64,000 nucleotides of DNA from Allomuricauda sp. (GTDB taxonomy: Bacteria > Bacteroidota > Bacteroidia > Flavobacteriales > Flavobacteriaceae). The stretch is from the NCBI GenBank assembly GCA_030148335.1, contig JASBTQ010000002.1, positions 1 to 64,000 on the forward strand, written 5' to 3'. A program made the position numbers and the translations under genes. The notes beneath the pieces are model-generated. The model was given only the letters and a program-made list of their open reading frames with translations, was not told the DNA's origin and did no database searches. Positions 49,580-57,060 of this stretch are shown one piece after another; the stretch's first letter is position 1, and every line of letters begins with the position of its first letter.

Positions 49580-50206
49580 ATGAAACCAAAATTTCTGGCC
49601 TTAAGTCTATTGTTGCTCATGGGGTGTTCCTCCACAAAACTGGTAGGGACATGGAAAAACCCGGACATCGTTCTTTTCGATGCCAGTCAAGTGCTTGTCG
49701 TGGGGATGGCCCAAGATGACAACGTACGGATGGAATTTGAGACCCGTTTTGTGGAAGAATTAAAAAAACAGGGCGTGGATGGTGTGCGCAGCATCGATGT
49801 TTTTGATGTCGAATTCACATCTTCGGAAAGATCGGAGCAGGAGTTGGTCAAAGTGGAAGAGCAATTGCTGGACAAGGATTTTGATGCCATTTTGTTCACC
49901 AAGGTAGTGGGCACGGAGAACAGAAAGACCTTGAAGGAGCGGATGAACAACGTAGATAAAATGTTCGTCCGTTTCAGCAACGACTATTTGGAACACCAAG
50001 AAATCTACTATGATCCTTCCTATTACGACAGTTTCAATATATACCACCTAGAGACTTCGCTCTACTGCATCTGTATCGGCAAGGAAAGGGAACTCATCTG
50101 GAGAGGTAATGTCGATGTCACCGAACCTGTCAACATCGAAAAGACTATGGACACTTACATCAAATTGGTCACCAAGGCCATGGGGGAGCAAGAGGTAATT
50201 TTCTAG
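49580..50206 (+). CDS. Conserved lipoprotein
   Basis: 208 aa with signal peptide and lipobox LLLMGCSS (Cys at residue 16). The mature part starts KLVGTWKNPD and includes a DASQVLVVGMAQDDNVRMEFETRFVEELKKQG block, similar to DUF4136-like lipoproteins that recognise or span the envelope; the family is recalled only loosely. The C-terminus is WRGNVDVTEPVNIEKTMDTYIKLVTKAM. It lies downstream of hpf and may share its promoter. Function unknown. Confidence 0.75.
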   Translation: MKPKFLALSLLLLMGCSSTKLVGTWKNPDIVLFDASQVLVVGMAQDDNVRMEFETRFVEELKKQGVDGVRSIDVFDVEFTSSERSEQELVKVEEQLLDKDFDAILFTKVVGTENRKTLKERMNNVDKMFVRFSNDYLEHQEIYYDPSYYDSFNIYHLETSLYCICIGKERELIWRGNVDVTEPVNIEKTMDTYIKLVTKAMGEQEVIF

Positions 50207-50349
50207 GAAAGACCAATGGCATCCATCACTCCAAGGAAGTCCAGTAGGATACAAACGGGGATTGCGATCAGGATAACGATCAATATAAAGACCATGATCC
50301 GCAGGAACCCGACCATGAGCCTATTACCAAAAGAGATTTCTTCAGCCAT
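50203..50349 (-). CDS. 48-aa single-pass membrane protein
   Basis: A minus-strand frame from ATG 50349 to the stop at 50203-50205 encodes 48 aa starting MAEEISFGNRLMVGFLRIM. One long hydrophobic helix (MVFILIVILIAIPVCILLDFLG) is flanked by charged or polar ends. Its 3' end overlaps the stop of the lipoprotein gene by 4 bp on the opposite strand, a layout typical of true convergent genes. A small membrane peptide of this form could modulate a transporter or the oxidase, but I recognise no family. Confidence 0.55.
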   Translation of the reverse strand: MAEEISFGNRLMVGFLRIMVFILIVILIAIPVCILLDFLGVMDAIGLS

Positions 50350-50454
50350 ATTAGTGTAATTTCATTCAATATACGGAATTATCCGTTCAATGGCCATAAC
50401 ATCCTGTCCCATATTCGATTAACGGATGGTTTCAGGCTATGTCGTGCAGCAGTG

Positions 50455-51843
50455 CTATTTTTTTGACTTTTTGCCGCTCAGTAATTTGCCCAGTTCCTCC
50501 AAACTGATTCCCTTGGTCTCCGGCATCATGAAGGCGACCCAGAGCAGTTGCAGTACCATCATGAAGGCAAAAAAGATGAAAATGGGCCATGGGTTGTCCT
50601 TGAAAATACCGATCTCCGCATCCAAAAAGGTAGGGGTGAGCAGGGTGATGAGCGCAGCAAACACCCAATGGGTGCCCGTTCCCCACGATTGTCCGTAGGA
50701 GCGTACCTTGTTGGGGAAAATCTCTGAAATGAACACCCAGATGACCGCTCCCTGCCCAATGGCGTGGGAGGCAATAAAGACTAGGATGAAGATCAAGAGC
50801 AGCAGGGAACTTGCTTCGGAATAGAAGCACCAACCCACCATGGCCAGACTCAATATATAGCCAATGGAACCGATGTACATCAATTGCTTTCGGCCCAATT
50901 TATCGATAAGTGCGATGCCCACAAAGGTGAAGATCAAATTGATCACCCCGATGGAAATGGAACTGAAAAGGGATTCGCCCGAGGCCAGTCCGGCCCTTTC
51001 CAAAATCTCCGGAGCATAGTAGAGCACAAAGTTGATTCCTGAGAGCTGATTGAAAAAAGCAATCAGAAAAGCAAGGGCCAATGGTTTGTTGTACTTGCCT
51101 GAAAACAGGCTCTCCTTGTGCTTTTCAACGGTTTCGTAAAGGGACACTTTGATTTCTGAAAGGTGCAGTGAGGCTTTCTCCTTTTCGATGCCGAGCAGGG
51201 TAATGGATTGGATGATTACAGCATCATCACGATTTTTCAAAAGGAGCCATCGGGGACTGTTCGGAATCTTGAAGACCATCAACGTGTAGATCAAAGCGGG
51301 AAGGCCCTCAATGCCCAACATCCAACGCCAGGCCACTCCCTCATCAAAAAACATTCCGATGAAATAATTGGAAATGAAGGCGACCAGTATCCCAAAAACA
51401 ATGTTGAACTGGTACATGGCCGTCAACCTACCCCGGGTTGCGGCGGTCGATATTTCGGAAATATAGACCGGAGCGGCCACGGAGGAAGCTCCTACGCCGA
51501 TTCCACCGATGAACCTGAAAAAGGAAAAACTATAGGCTTCAGGAGCGAGCGCGGAACCCACTGCCGAGATAAAATACAACACCCCGATCCAGAACAAGGT
51601 CTTTTTACGCCCCAATCGGTCGGTGGGGATGCCTCCAAAAAGGGATCCCAACACGGTGCCCCAAAGGGCCATGGACATGATGAAGATGCCGTGGAAGGTG
51701 AAAATGGAATCACCCAAGAACCAATTGGTGCCCCATAGTTCCTTGATGGGCTGGTTGGCCCCTGAAATGACCACGGTATCAAATCCAAACAAAAAGCCCG
51801 CGAGGGCCGCTGTCAATGAAATCCTGAAAATACGTTTGTCCAT
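50455..51843 (-). CDS. Sugar porter family MFS transporter
   Basis: 462 aa, twelve membrane helices. Sugar porter signatures: FGFDTVVISGANQPI at the start, GGIPTDRLGRKKTL between helices 2 and 3, the IPNSPRWLLLKN motif in the central loop, the repeat of D-K-LGRK (IALIDKLGRKQL) in the second half and PETKGISLEELG at the end. It imports a hexose or pentose by proton symport; the exact sugar is not given by sequence. It is 20 bp after kdtA and could be read with it. With the ROK kinase and phosphofructokinase nearby it fits glucose use. Confidence 0.92.
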   Translation of the reverse strand: MDKRIFRISLTAALAGFLFGFDTVVISGANQPIKELWGTNWFLGDSIFTFHGIFIMSMALWGTVLGSLFGGIPTDRLGRKKTLFWIGVLYFISAVGSALAPEAYSFSFFRFIGGIGVGASSVAAPVYISEISTAATRGRLTAMYQFNIVFGILVAFISNYFIGMFFDEGVAWRWMLGIEGLPALIYTLMVFKIPNSPRWLLLKNRDDAVIIQSITLLGIEKEKASLHLSEIKVSLYETVEKHKESLFSGKYNKPLALAFLIAFFNQLSGINFVLYYAPEILERAGLASGESLFSSISIGVINLIFTFVGIALIDKLGRKQLMYIGSIGYILSLAMVGWCFYSEASSLLLLIFILVFIASHAIGQGAVIWVFISEIFPNKVRSYGQSWGTGTHWVFAALITLLTPTFLDAEIGIFKDNPWPIFIFFAFMMVLQLLWVAFMMPETKGISLEELGKLLSGKKSKK

Positions 51844-51863
51844 GCATGTGAATTTGGTTAAAG

Positions 51864-53117
51864 CTAACCAAATTTCATTAATGATAGGTGATTCAAGATC
51901 AAATCGGTGGCCCCGACATTGGCATTGATGTATTTAGCATTGATCTTGCCCGTTTTTTCACGGAGGGAGGGATTGGTCAAAAAAGTGTCCATCAAAGTGT
52001 CAAAACCTATTTGATCCGAAATAGGGATAACCCCACCCTTCTCCACAAGGTCCTTGGCTTCCTTGAACTTTTGGTAATCAGGTCCGATGATGACAGGAAC
52101 GCCATATACCGCAGGCTCCAACGTATTGTGCAGCCCCGTGGCGAAGCCTCCACCCACATAGGTCACATCGGCATAGCTGTAAACCTTGGTCAAAAGACCG
52201 ATGGTGTCCACGATCAGCACATTGAAATCGGTAAGATTTTTTCCATCCATCTGGCTGAAACGCACCACTTTTCTTTGCAGCCCCTCCTCAATTTTCTGGA
52301 CATGGGCAGGTTTGATCTCATGCGGGGCAAAAACAAACTTTGTTTCCCCATCGGCGGAACGGTTGATGTGCCGTATCAAAATTTCCTCGTCCTCGGGCCA
52401 CGTGCTGCCCGCCACCAAACACAATCGACCATCTTTGAAACGCTCCATGAAATCCAACCGATTGTCCTGCTTCAGGATTTTGGAGACCCTGTCGAATCGG
52501 GTGTCACCGCTGATGGTCACATTGGAAAACCCGATGGATTCCAGCAATTCCCTCGAATTTCCGTCCTGGACAAAAAAATGAGTAAACATCCTTAGGCTTT
52601 TCCGCATAAAACCTCCGAAAACTTTAAAATAAATCTGCCTTTTGGAGAATAGGGCCGATACCAAAAAGGTGGGGACGTTTCGTTTTTTCAGTTCTGAAAG
52701 ATAGTTGGGCCAGATTTCATATTTCACGAAAATGGCAAGTTCAGGATCGGTCCTTTCCAGAAAACGCTTGGCATTGGATAGGGTGTCCATGGGCAGATAG
52801 ACCACTACATCGGCGGCCGTCGTGTTCTTTTTCACCTCATATCCCGAAGGGGAAAAGAAGGTGAGTACAATCTGGTGTTCGGGATAGTTGTGTCTCAATC
52901 CTTCCAAAATGGGGAGGCCCTGTTCGTATTCCCCCAATGAGGCCACGTGCATCCAGATGTTTTTTTTGCCCTGCGAAAGCTTTTCTTCAAGCAGGGGGAA
53001 AGTATTTTTTCTTCCAGAGACAAATAAATGGATCTTGGGCCGGAACAGTGCGATCACTTTTAGACCGAACCAGGCCAAGGATATCAGAATGTTATAGAAA
53101 AAGCGCAAGGGCATCAT
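51864..53117 (-). CDS. kdtA: 3-deoxy-D-manno-octulosonic acid (Kdo) transferase
   Basis: 417 aa. An N-terminal membrane anchor (FFYNILISLAWFGLKVIALF) is followed by the Glycos_transf_N domain (IWMHVASLGEYEQGLPIL, YLPMDTLSNAKRFLERTDPELAIFVKYEIWPNYL) and a GT-B C-terminal half with VAGSTWPEDEEIL and DVTYVGGGFATGLHNTLEPAVYGVPVIIGP. It attaches Kdo to lipid A on the inner face of the inner membrane. Full length for WaaA/KdtA. The next gene on this strand is the sugar porter. Confidence 0.95.
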   Translation of the reverse strand: MMPLRFFYNILISLAWFGLKVIALFRPKIHLFVSGRKNTFPLLEEKLSQGKKNIWMHVASLGEYEQGLPILEGLRHNYPEHQIVLTFFSPSGYEVKKNTTAADVVVYLPMDTLSNAKRFLERTDPELAIFVKYEIWPNYLSELKKRNVPTFLVSALFSKRQIYFKVFGGFMRKSLRMFTHFFVQDGNSRELLESIGFSNVTISGDTRFDRVSKILKQDNRLDFMERFKDGRLCLVAGSTWPEDEEILIRHINRSADGETKFVFAPHEIKPAHVQKIEEGLQRKVVRFSQMDGKNLTDFNVLIVDTIGLLTKVYSYADVTYVGGGFATGLHNTLEPAVYGVPVIIGPDYQKFKEAKDLVEKGGVIPISDQIGFDTLMDTFLTNPSLREKTGKINAKYINANVGATDLILNHLSLMKFG

Positions 53118-53196
53118 TTTTTGCTAAAATACATTCTTTCGGGAAGAGGGCATTATGGCATCTTAATTTCTTAATTTTGGGCCATAATCTATTTGG

Positions 53197-54324
53197 ATGA
53201 AAAAGATACAGATGGTTGACCTCAAAGGTCAATATGAGGACATCAAAAAAGAAGTGAATGATTCCATCGCCGAGATCTTGGATTCTTCGGCGTTCATCAA
53301 CGGGCCACACGTCCATGCCTTTCAGAAGGAACTGGAAACCTATTTAGGAGTAAAGCATGTGATTCCCTGTGCCAATGGCACCGATGCTCTTCAAATTTGC
53401 ATGATGGGCTTGGGTTTGCAGCCCGGCGATGAGGTCATCACGGCAGATTTTACCTTCGCGGCCACCGTGGAAGTGATTGCGCTCCTGAACTTGGTGCCTG
53501 TGTTGGTGGATGTGGAACCGGATACCTTTAATATAGACATCAAGGCCATTGAAAAAGCAATAACACCCAAGACGAAGGCGATTGTGCCCGTGCACCTGTT
53601 CGGGCAGTGCGCCAATATGGATTCGATCATGGAGTTGGCGGAAAAGCACAATCTATATGTTATCGAGGACAATGCACAGGCCATTGGGGCCACGTATTCG
53701 TCCAAGAACGGCAAAAAACAACAGGCCGGGACCATGGGGCATGTGGCATCCACATCCTTCTTCCCTTCCAAAAACTTGGGATGCTACGGGGATGGCGGGG
53801 CTATTTTCACCAATGATGATGATTTGGCACATATCATTCGAGGGATGGTCAACCACGGCATGTACAAAAGGTACTATCACGACGTGGTAGGTGTAAATTC
53901 CCGTTTGGATTCCATTCAGGCCGCGGTACTCCGTGCGAAACTTCCCCATTTGGATACCTATAACCGGAAACGTGCCGAATCGGCAGCCAAATATTCCAGG
54001 GCCTTTGAGGGGCAGGAGCATATTGTGGTGCCGAAGATTGCAGGGGACAGCCATGTGTTCCATCAATATACTTTGAAAATAACGAATGGCAAGCGGGATG
54101 CACTGGTGCAGCACTTGAACGATAACGGTGTGCCCTGTGGAGTGTATTATCCAGTACCGTTGCACAGACAAAAGGCCTATTTGGACAGTAGGTACAACGA
54201 GGCCGATTTCCCGGTCACCAATCAATTGGTGGAAGAGGTGATCTCGTTGCCCATGCATACCGAACTCGACGATGAACAGATCCAGTTCATCACAAAATTG
54301 GTCATAGACTTTGTAAACAAATAA
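53197..54324 (+). CDS. DegT/DnrJ/EryC1/StrS aminotransferase
   Basis: 375 aa, PLP-dependent sugar aminotransferase fold. Features: IPCANGTDALQICM phosphate region, IEDNAQAIGA aspartate block and SFFPSKNLGCYGDGGA with PLP lysine K192. It transfers an amino group to a keto-sugar nucleotide for surface polysaccharide or lipid A-linked sugars. It is 2 bp upstream of galE, so an operon for nucleotide sugars is likely. A -7 element TAATTTTG stands at 53172-53179, 17 bp before the start. Confidence 0.92.
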   Translation: MKKIQMVDLKGQYEDIKKEVNDSIAEILDSSAFINGPHVHAFQKELETYLGVKHVIPCANGTDALQICMMGLGLQPGDEVITADFTFAATVEVIALLNLVPVLVDVEPDTFNIDIKAIEKAITPKTKAIVPVHLFGQCANMDSIMELAEKHNLYVIEDNAQAIGATYSSKNGKKQQAGTMGHVASTSFFPSKNLGCYGDGGAIFTNDDDLAHIIRGMVNHGMYKRYYHDVVGVNSRLDSIQAAVLRAKLPHLDTYNRKRAESAAKYSRAFEGQEHIVVPKIAGDSHVFHQYTLKITNGKRDALVQHLNDNGVPCGVYYPVPLHRQKAYLDSRYNEADFPVTNQLVEEVISLPMHTELDDEQIQFITKLVIDFVNK

Positions 54325-54326
54325 AT

Positions 54327-55358
54327 ATGAAAATATTGGTAACAGGGGGACTGGGCTATATTGGTTCCCATACGGTGGTGGAATTGCAAAATGAAGGTTT
54401 TGAGGTGGTCATCATCGATAACTTGTCCAATTCTTCCATTGCTGTTTTGGATGGAATTGTGGGGATAACGGGAAAGCGTCCCATTTTTGAGGAGTTCGAT
54501 CTTAGGGACAAGACCAAGGTCCAACATTTCTTTGCCAGACATTCGGATGTTGGTGGCGTTATCCATTTTGCCGCTTCAAAGGCCGTGGGAGAAAGCGTGG
54601 AAAAACCATTGATTTACTATGAGAACAATTTGGGAGTGTTGGTCTACATCCTTCAGGAATTGGAGAAAAAGAAAGGGGCCAGTTTCATATTCAGTTCATC
54701 GTGTACGGTGTATGGTCAGGCCGATGAGTTGCCCATTACCGAGGATGCCCCTGTGAAACCGGCAGAATCGCCTTACGGGAATACCAAACAAGTGGGCGAA
54801 GAAATCATTCGGGATACCTGTAAAGTAACGCCAGACCTCAAGGCCATAGCCCTGAGATACTTTAACCCGATCGGGGCCCATCCATCGGTCAAAATAGGCG
54901 AATTGCCCCTTGGCGTTCCGCAAAATTTGGTGCCCTTTATTACCCAAACCGGGATTGGTTTGAGGGAACGGCTCTCGGTCTTTGGCGATGATTACCCGAC
55001 CGAAGATGGCACCTGCATCAGGGACTATATCCACGTGGTGGATCTGGCAAAGGCGCACGTAAAGGCGTTGCAGCGTCTCCTCCAAAACGAGAACAGCAGT
55101 AATTATGAAGTGTTCAATCTGGGTACAGGCAAAGGAAGCTCGGTCCTGGAGGTGATCCACAGCTTTGAGCGGGTTTCCGGGAAAAAACTCAACTACAAAA
55201 TAGTCGATAGAAGGGAGGGCGATGTGATACAGGCTTATGCGGATACCCAAAAGGCCAACGAGGTGCTTGGCTGGAAGTCCAAATCTACCTTGGATGAATC
55301 CCTGAAATCAGCTTGGGATTGGGAACAAAAGGTGAGAATGTCCCATACCAAATCCTAA
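54327..55358 (+). CDS. galE: UDP-glucose 4-epimerase
   Basis: 343 aa, extended SDR. NAD-binding GGLGYIGSHTVVELQ, D-rich block VIIDNLSNSS, catalytic Ser/Thr region FSSSCTVYGQ, catalytic pair YxxxK in YGNTK, and substrate block ALRYFNPIGAHPS. It interconverts UDP-glucose and UDP-galactose. Its neighbours, the aminotransferase and kdtA, point to cell-surface sugar supply. The gene after it is a small unknown. Confidence 0.95.
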   Translation: MKILVTGGLGYIGSHTVVELQNEGFEVVIIDNLSNSSIAVLDGIVGITGKRPIFEEFDLRDKTKVQHFFARHSDVGGVIHFAASKAVGESVEKPLIYYENNLGVLVYILQELEKKKGASFIFSSSCTVYGQADELPITEDAPVKPAESPYGNTKQVGEEIIRDTCKVTPDLKAIALRYFNPIGAHPSVKIGELPLGVPQNLVPFITQTGIGLRERLSVFGDDYPTEDGTCIRDYIHVVDLAKAHVKALQRLLQNENSSNYEVFNLGTGKGSSVLEVIHSFERVSGKKLNYKIVDRREGDVIQAYADTQKANEVLGWKSKSTLDESLKSAWDWEQKVRMSHTKS

Positions 55359-55384
55359 AAAGGGTGTTTGGACGTACATAAGAT

Positions 55385-55741
55385 ATGCTGTCCAATTTTA
55401 ACAATAGCCTGGAACTGCTGGAAGTGATCCAAAAAGAGCAACTCTACAACGAGTTGCTCATCCAATTGAGGAAGGATTTTGAACTGGCCAATGTTCCCAT
55501 AAAATTTCCTTCAGATGTAGCTCCACAAGAACTGAAGAGCATCATCCACGAAAAGATTTATTTTCTCATCGTGGAACGGTTCCAGGATTACCTTAACCTG
55601 TTGTACGTAGTGGACATTTCCGAACAAGAGGTTAAAAAAATAGTCCCGTCCGATGTCGTGGACATATCCGCAGAAGTGTCCTTTTTATTGTTGAAAAGGG
55701 AATGGCAAAAAGTCTGGTACCGATCTAAATACAGCACCTGA
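55385..55741 (+). CDS. Conserved hypothetical protein following galE
   Basis: 118 aa, soluble, acidic and mainly helical: NSLELLEVIQKEQLYNELLIQLRKDFELANV, then APQELKSIIHEKIYFLIVERFQDYLNLLYVVDISEQEVKKI. There is no signal peptide or known motif. I recall similar short proteins in flavobacterial genomes, but cannot name a family. Its start is 26 bp downstream of galE in the same direction, and it converges with the next gene (7-bp gap). Confidence 0.7.
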   Translation: MLSNFNNSLELLEVIQKEQLYNELLIQLRKDFELANVPIKFPSDVAPQELKSIIHEKIYFLIVERFQDYLNLLYVVDISEQEVKKIVPSDVVDISAEVSFLLLKREWQKVWYRSKYST

Positions 55742-55748
55742 CCTTTGG

Positions 55749-56873
55749 TCAGACCTTGACATAAATTTTCTTTTTGTCCATAATATAGCCCACGACCCAG
55801 CAGGTGAGCATGATCCAAAGGGCAAACAACAACGAACCCATATATCCGCCCGACCATGAAATGAAAACATTATCGGCAATCCAACGGTAGAGTGTAGCGC
55901 CATTCATCTCTATGGAAAATAGGCTGATCACGAACAATTCCGATAAGAGGTAGATGAAAAGGGTGTTCTTGCCAAATACTTCAAAAAAGTAGCTCCAACC
56001 CTTCATTTTTTTCATATCGAGGATATAGATGAGAGTGGCGATGGCAAACAGGTCAATCCCACACGTAAGGAGCACAAAGGAGCTTGTCCACAGCTTTTTG
56101 TTGATGGGAAGCAATAGGTCCCAGGCCAAACCAGCAAACACAAGAGCAAACCCGACCATCATCAACTTGGAGATGGTCTCAAAATTTTGACCGCTCTTTT
56201 GAATGAACCTTCCGGCAAGAAAACCAATGATTACGTTCACGATGGCCGGCAAAGTGCTCAGTAATCCTTCAGGGTCAAAGGCGATGCCCTCCCCGTGGTA
56301 CATGTGGTTTGGGCCGATGAGCCATTCATCCAATTTGAGGACCGCATTCCCGGTAAGGGTAAGGTCGCCAAAACCGATCAGGATCAAATGGTAGGCCACC
56401 AAAAAGGCCAAACTCAACCAAATGGCCGTTCGGGTCTTTACAAAGTGAAGGATGATGGAAGCGAACATATAGCACAGGGCAATGCGCTGCAATACCCCAA
56501 AAATTCGGGTCTCGGAAAGGGGTTTCAACTGGCCGTCATCAAAAAATGGGAACCAATACATCAAAAAGCCGAGCAAGAAGATCAAGGCGGTGCGCTTCAG
56601 TATTTTTTTGAAAAAAGCCGCATTACCCATGGCCTCATACTTTTTCATGCTGAAGCTCATCGAATTTCCCACCACAAAAAGAAATGTGGGGAAAACGAGG
56701 TCGGTCAGCGTAAACCCGTTCCAATCGGCATGGAGCAAGGGCGAAAAAGTAGTGGAGCCGTTGCCGGGGGAGTTGACGATGATCATCAGTGCAACATCGA
56801 GTCCCCTGAACACATCCAGGGAGAGGTATCGGTTTTTCAATTCGGTCATGGTCGGGTAGTTTTTTAGAAGCAT
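55749..56873 (-). CDS. Polytopic membrane acyltransferase-like protein (HGSNAT/NagX type)
   Basis: 374 aa with about ten membrane helices. The conserved start YLSLDVFRGLDVALMIIVNSPGNG, then WNGFTLTDLVFPTFLFVVGNSMSFS, and repeated R-T-x-LIFLLGF blocks match the DUF5009/DUF1624 group related to human heparan-alpha-glucosaminide N-acetyltransferase. Such proteins are thought to acetylate amino sugars at the membrane. A conserved His of the family may be in FSPLLHADW. The start may be the internal ATG at 56849 (MTELKNRYL). It converges with the small hypothetical gene. Confidence 0.85.
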   Translation of the reverse strand: MLLKNYPTMTELKNRYLSLDVFRGLDVALMIIVNSPGNGSTTFSPLLHADWNGFTLTDLVFPTFLFVVGNSMSFSMKKYEAMGNAAFFKKILKRTALIFLLGFLMYWFPFFDDGQLKPLSETRIFGVLQRIALCYMFASIILHFVKTRTAIWLSLAFLVAYHLILIGFGDLTLTGNAVLKLDEWLIGPNHMYHGEGIAFDPEGLLSTLPAIVNVIIGFLAGRFIQKSGQNFETISKLMMVGFALVFAGLAWDLLLPINKKLWTSSFVLLTCGIDLFAIATLIYILDMKKMKGWSYFFEVFGKNTLFIYLLSELFVISLFSIEMNGATLYRWIADNVFISWSGGYMGSLLFALWIMLTCWVVGYIMDKKKIYVKV

Positions 56874-57015
56874 CCAAGTTAATTTTTTTTTAATTGGACG
56901 GCCGCATTTAGGGTAAAAATTTCATTATTGTTGCTTTCCTATAGGTTATGGGATAGAGTTGTGATTTTTGGGGAATTATTTGGTTAAAACCCATTTATAT
57001 GAACCGTAAAACCCG

Positions 57016-57023
57016 TATTTTTG
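57016..57023 (+). promoter_or_regulatory. -7 promoter element of sucA-sucB
   Basis: TATTTTTG at 57016-57023 matches TAnnTTTG perfectly and lies 37 bp before the sucA start. No clear -33 TTG was found at the usual distance. No Fnr-type box is present here. Confidence 0.5.
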
Positions 57024-57060
57024 ACAAAATTTTCCATAAAGTTTTGGAGAAATAGGAAGA

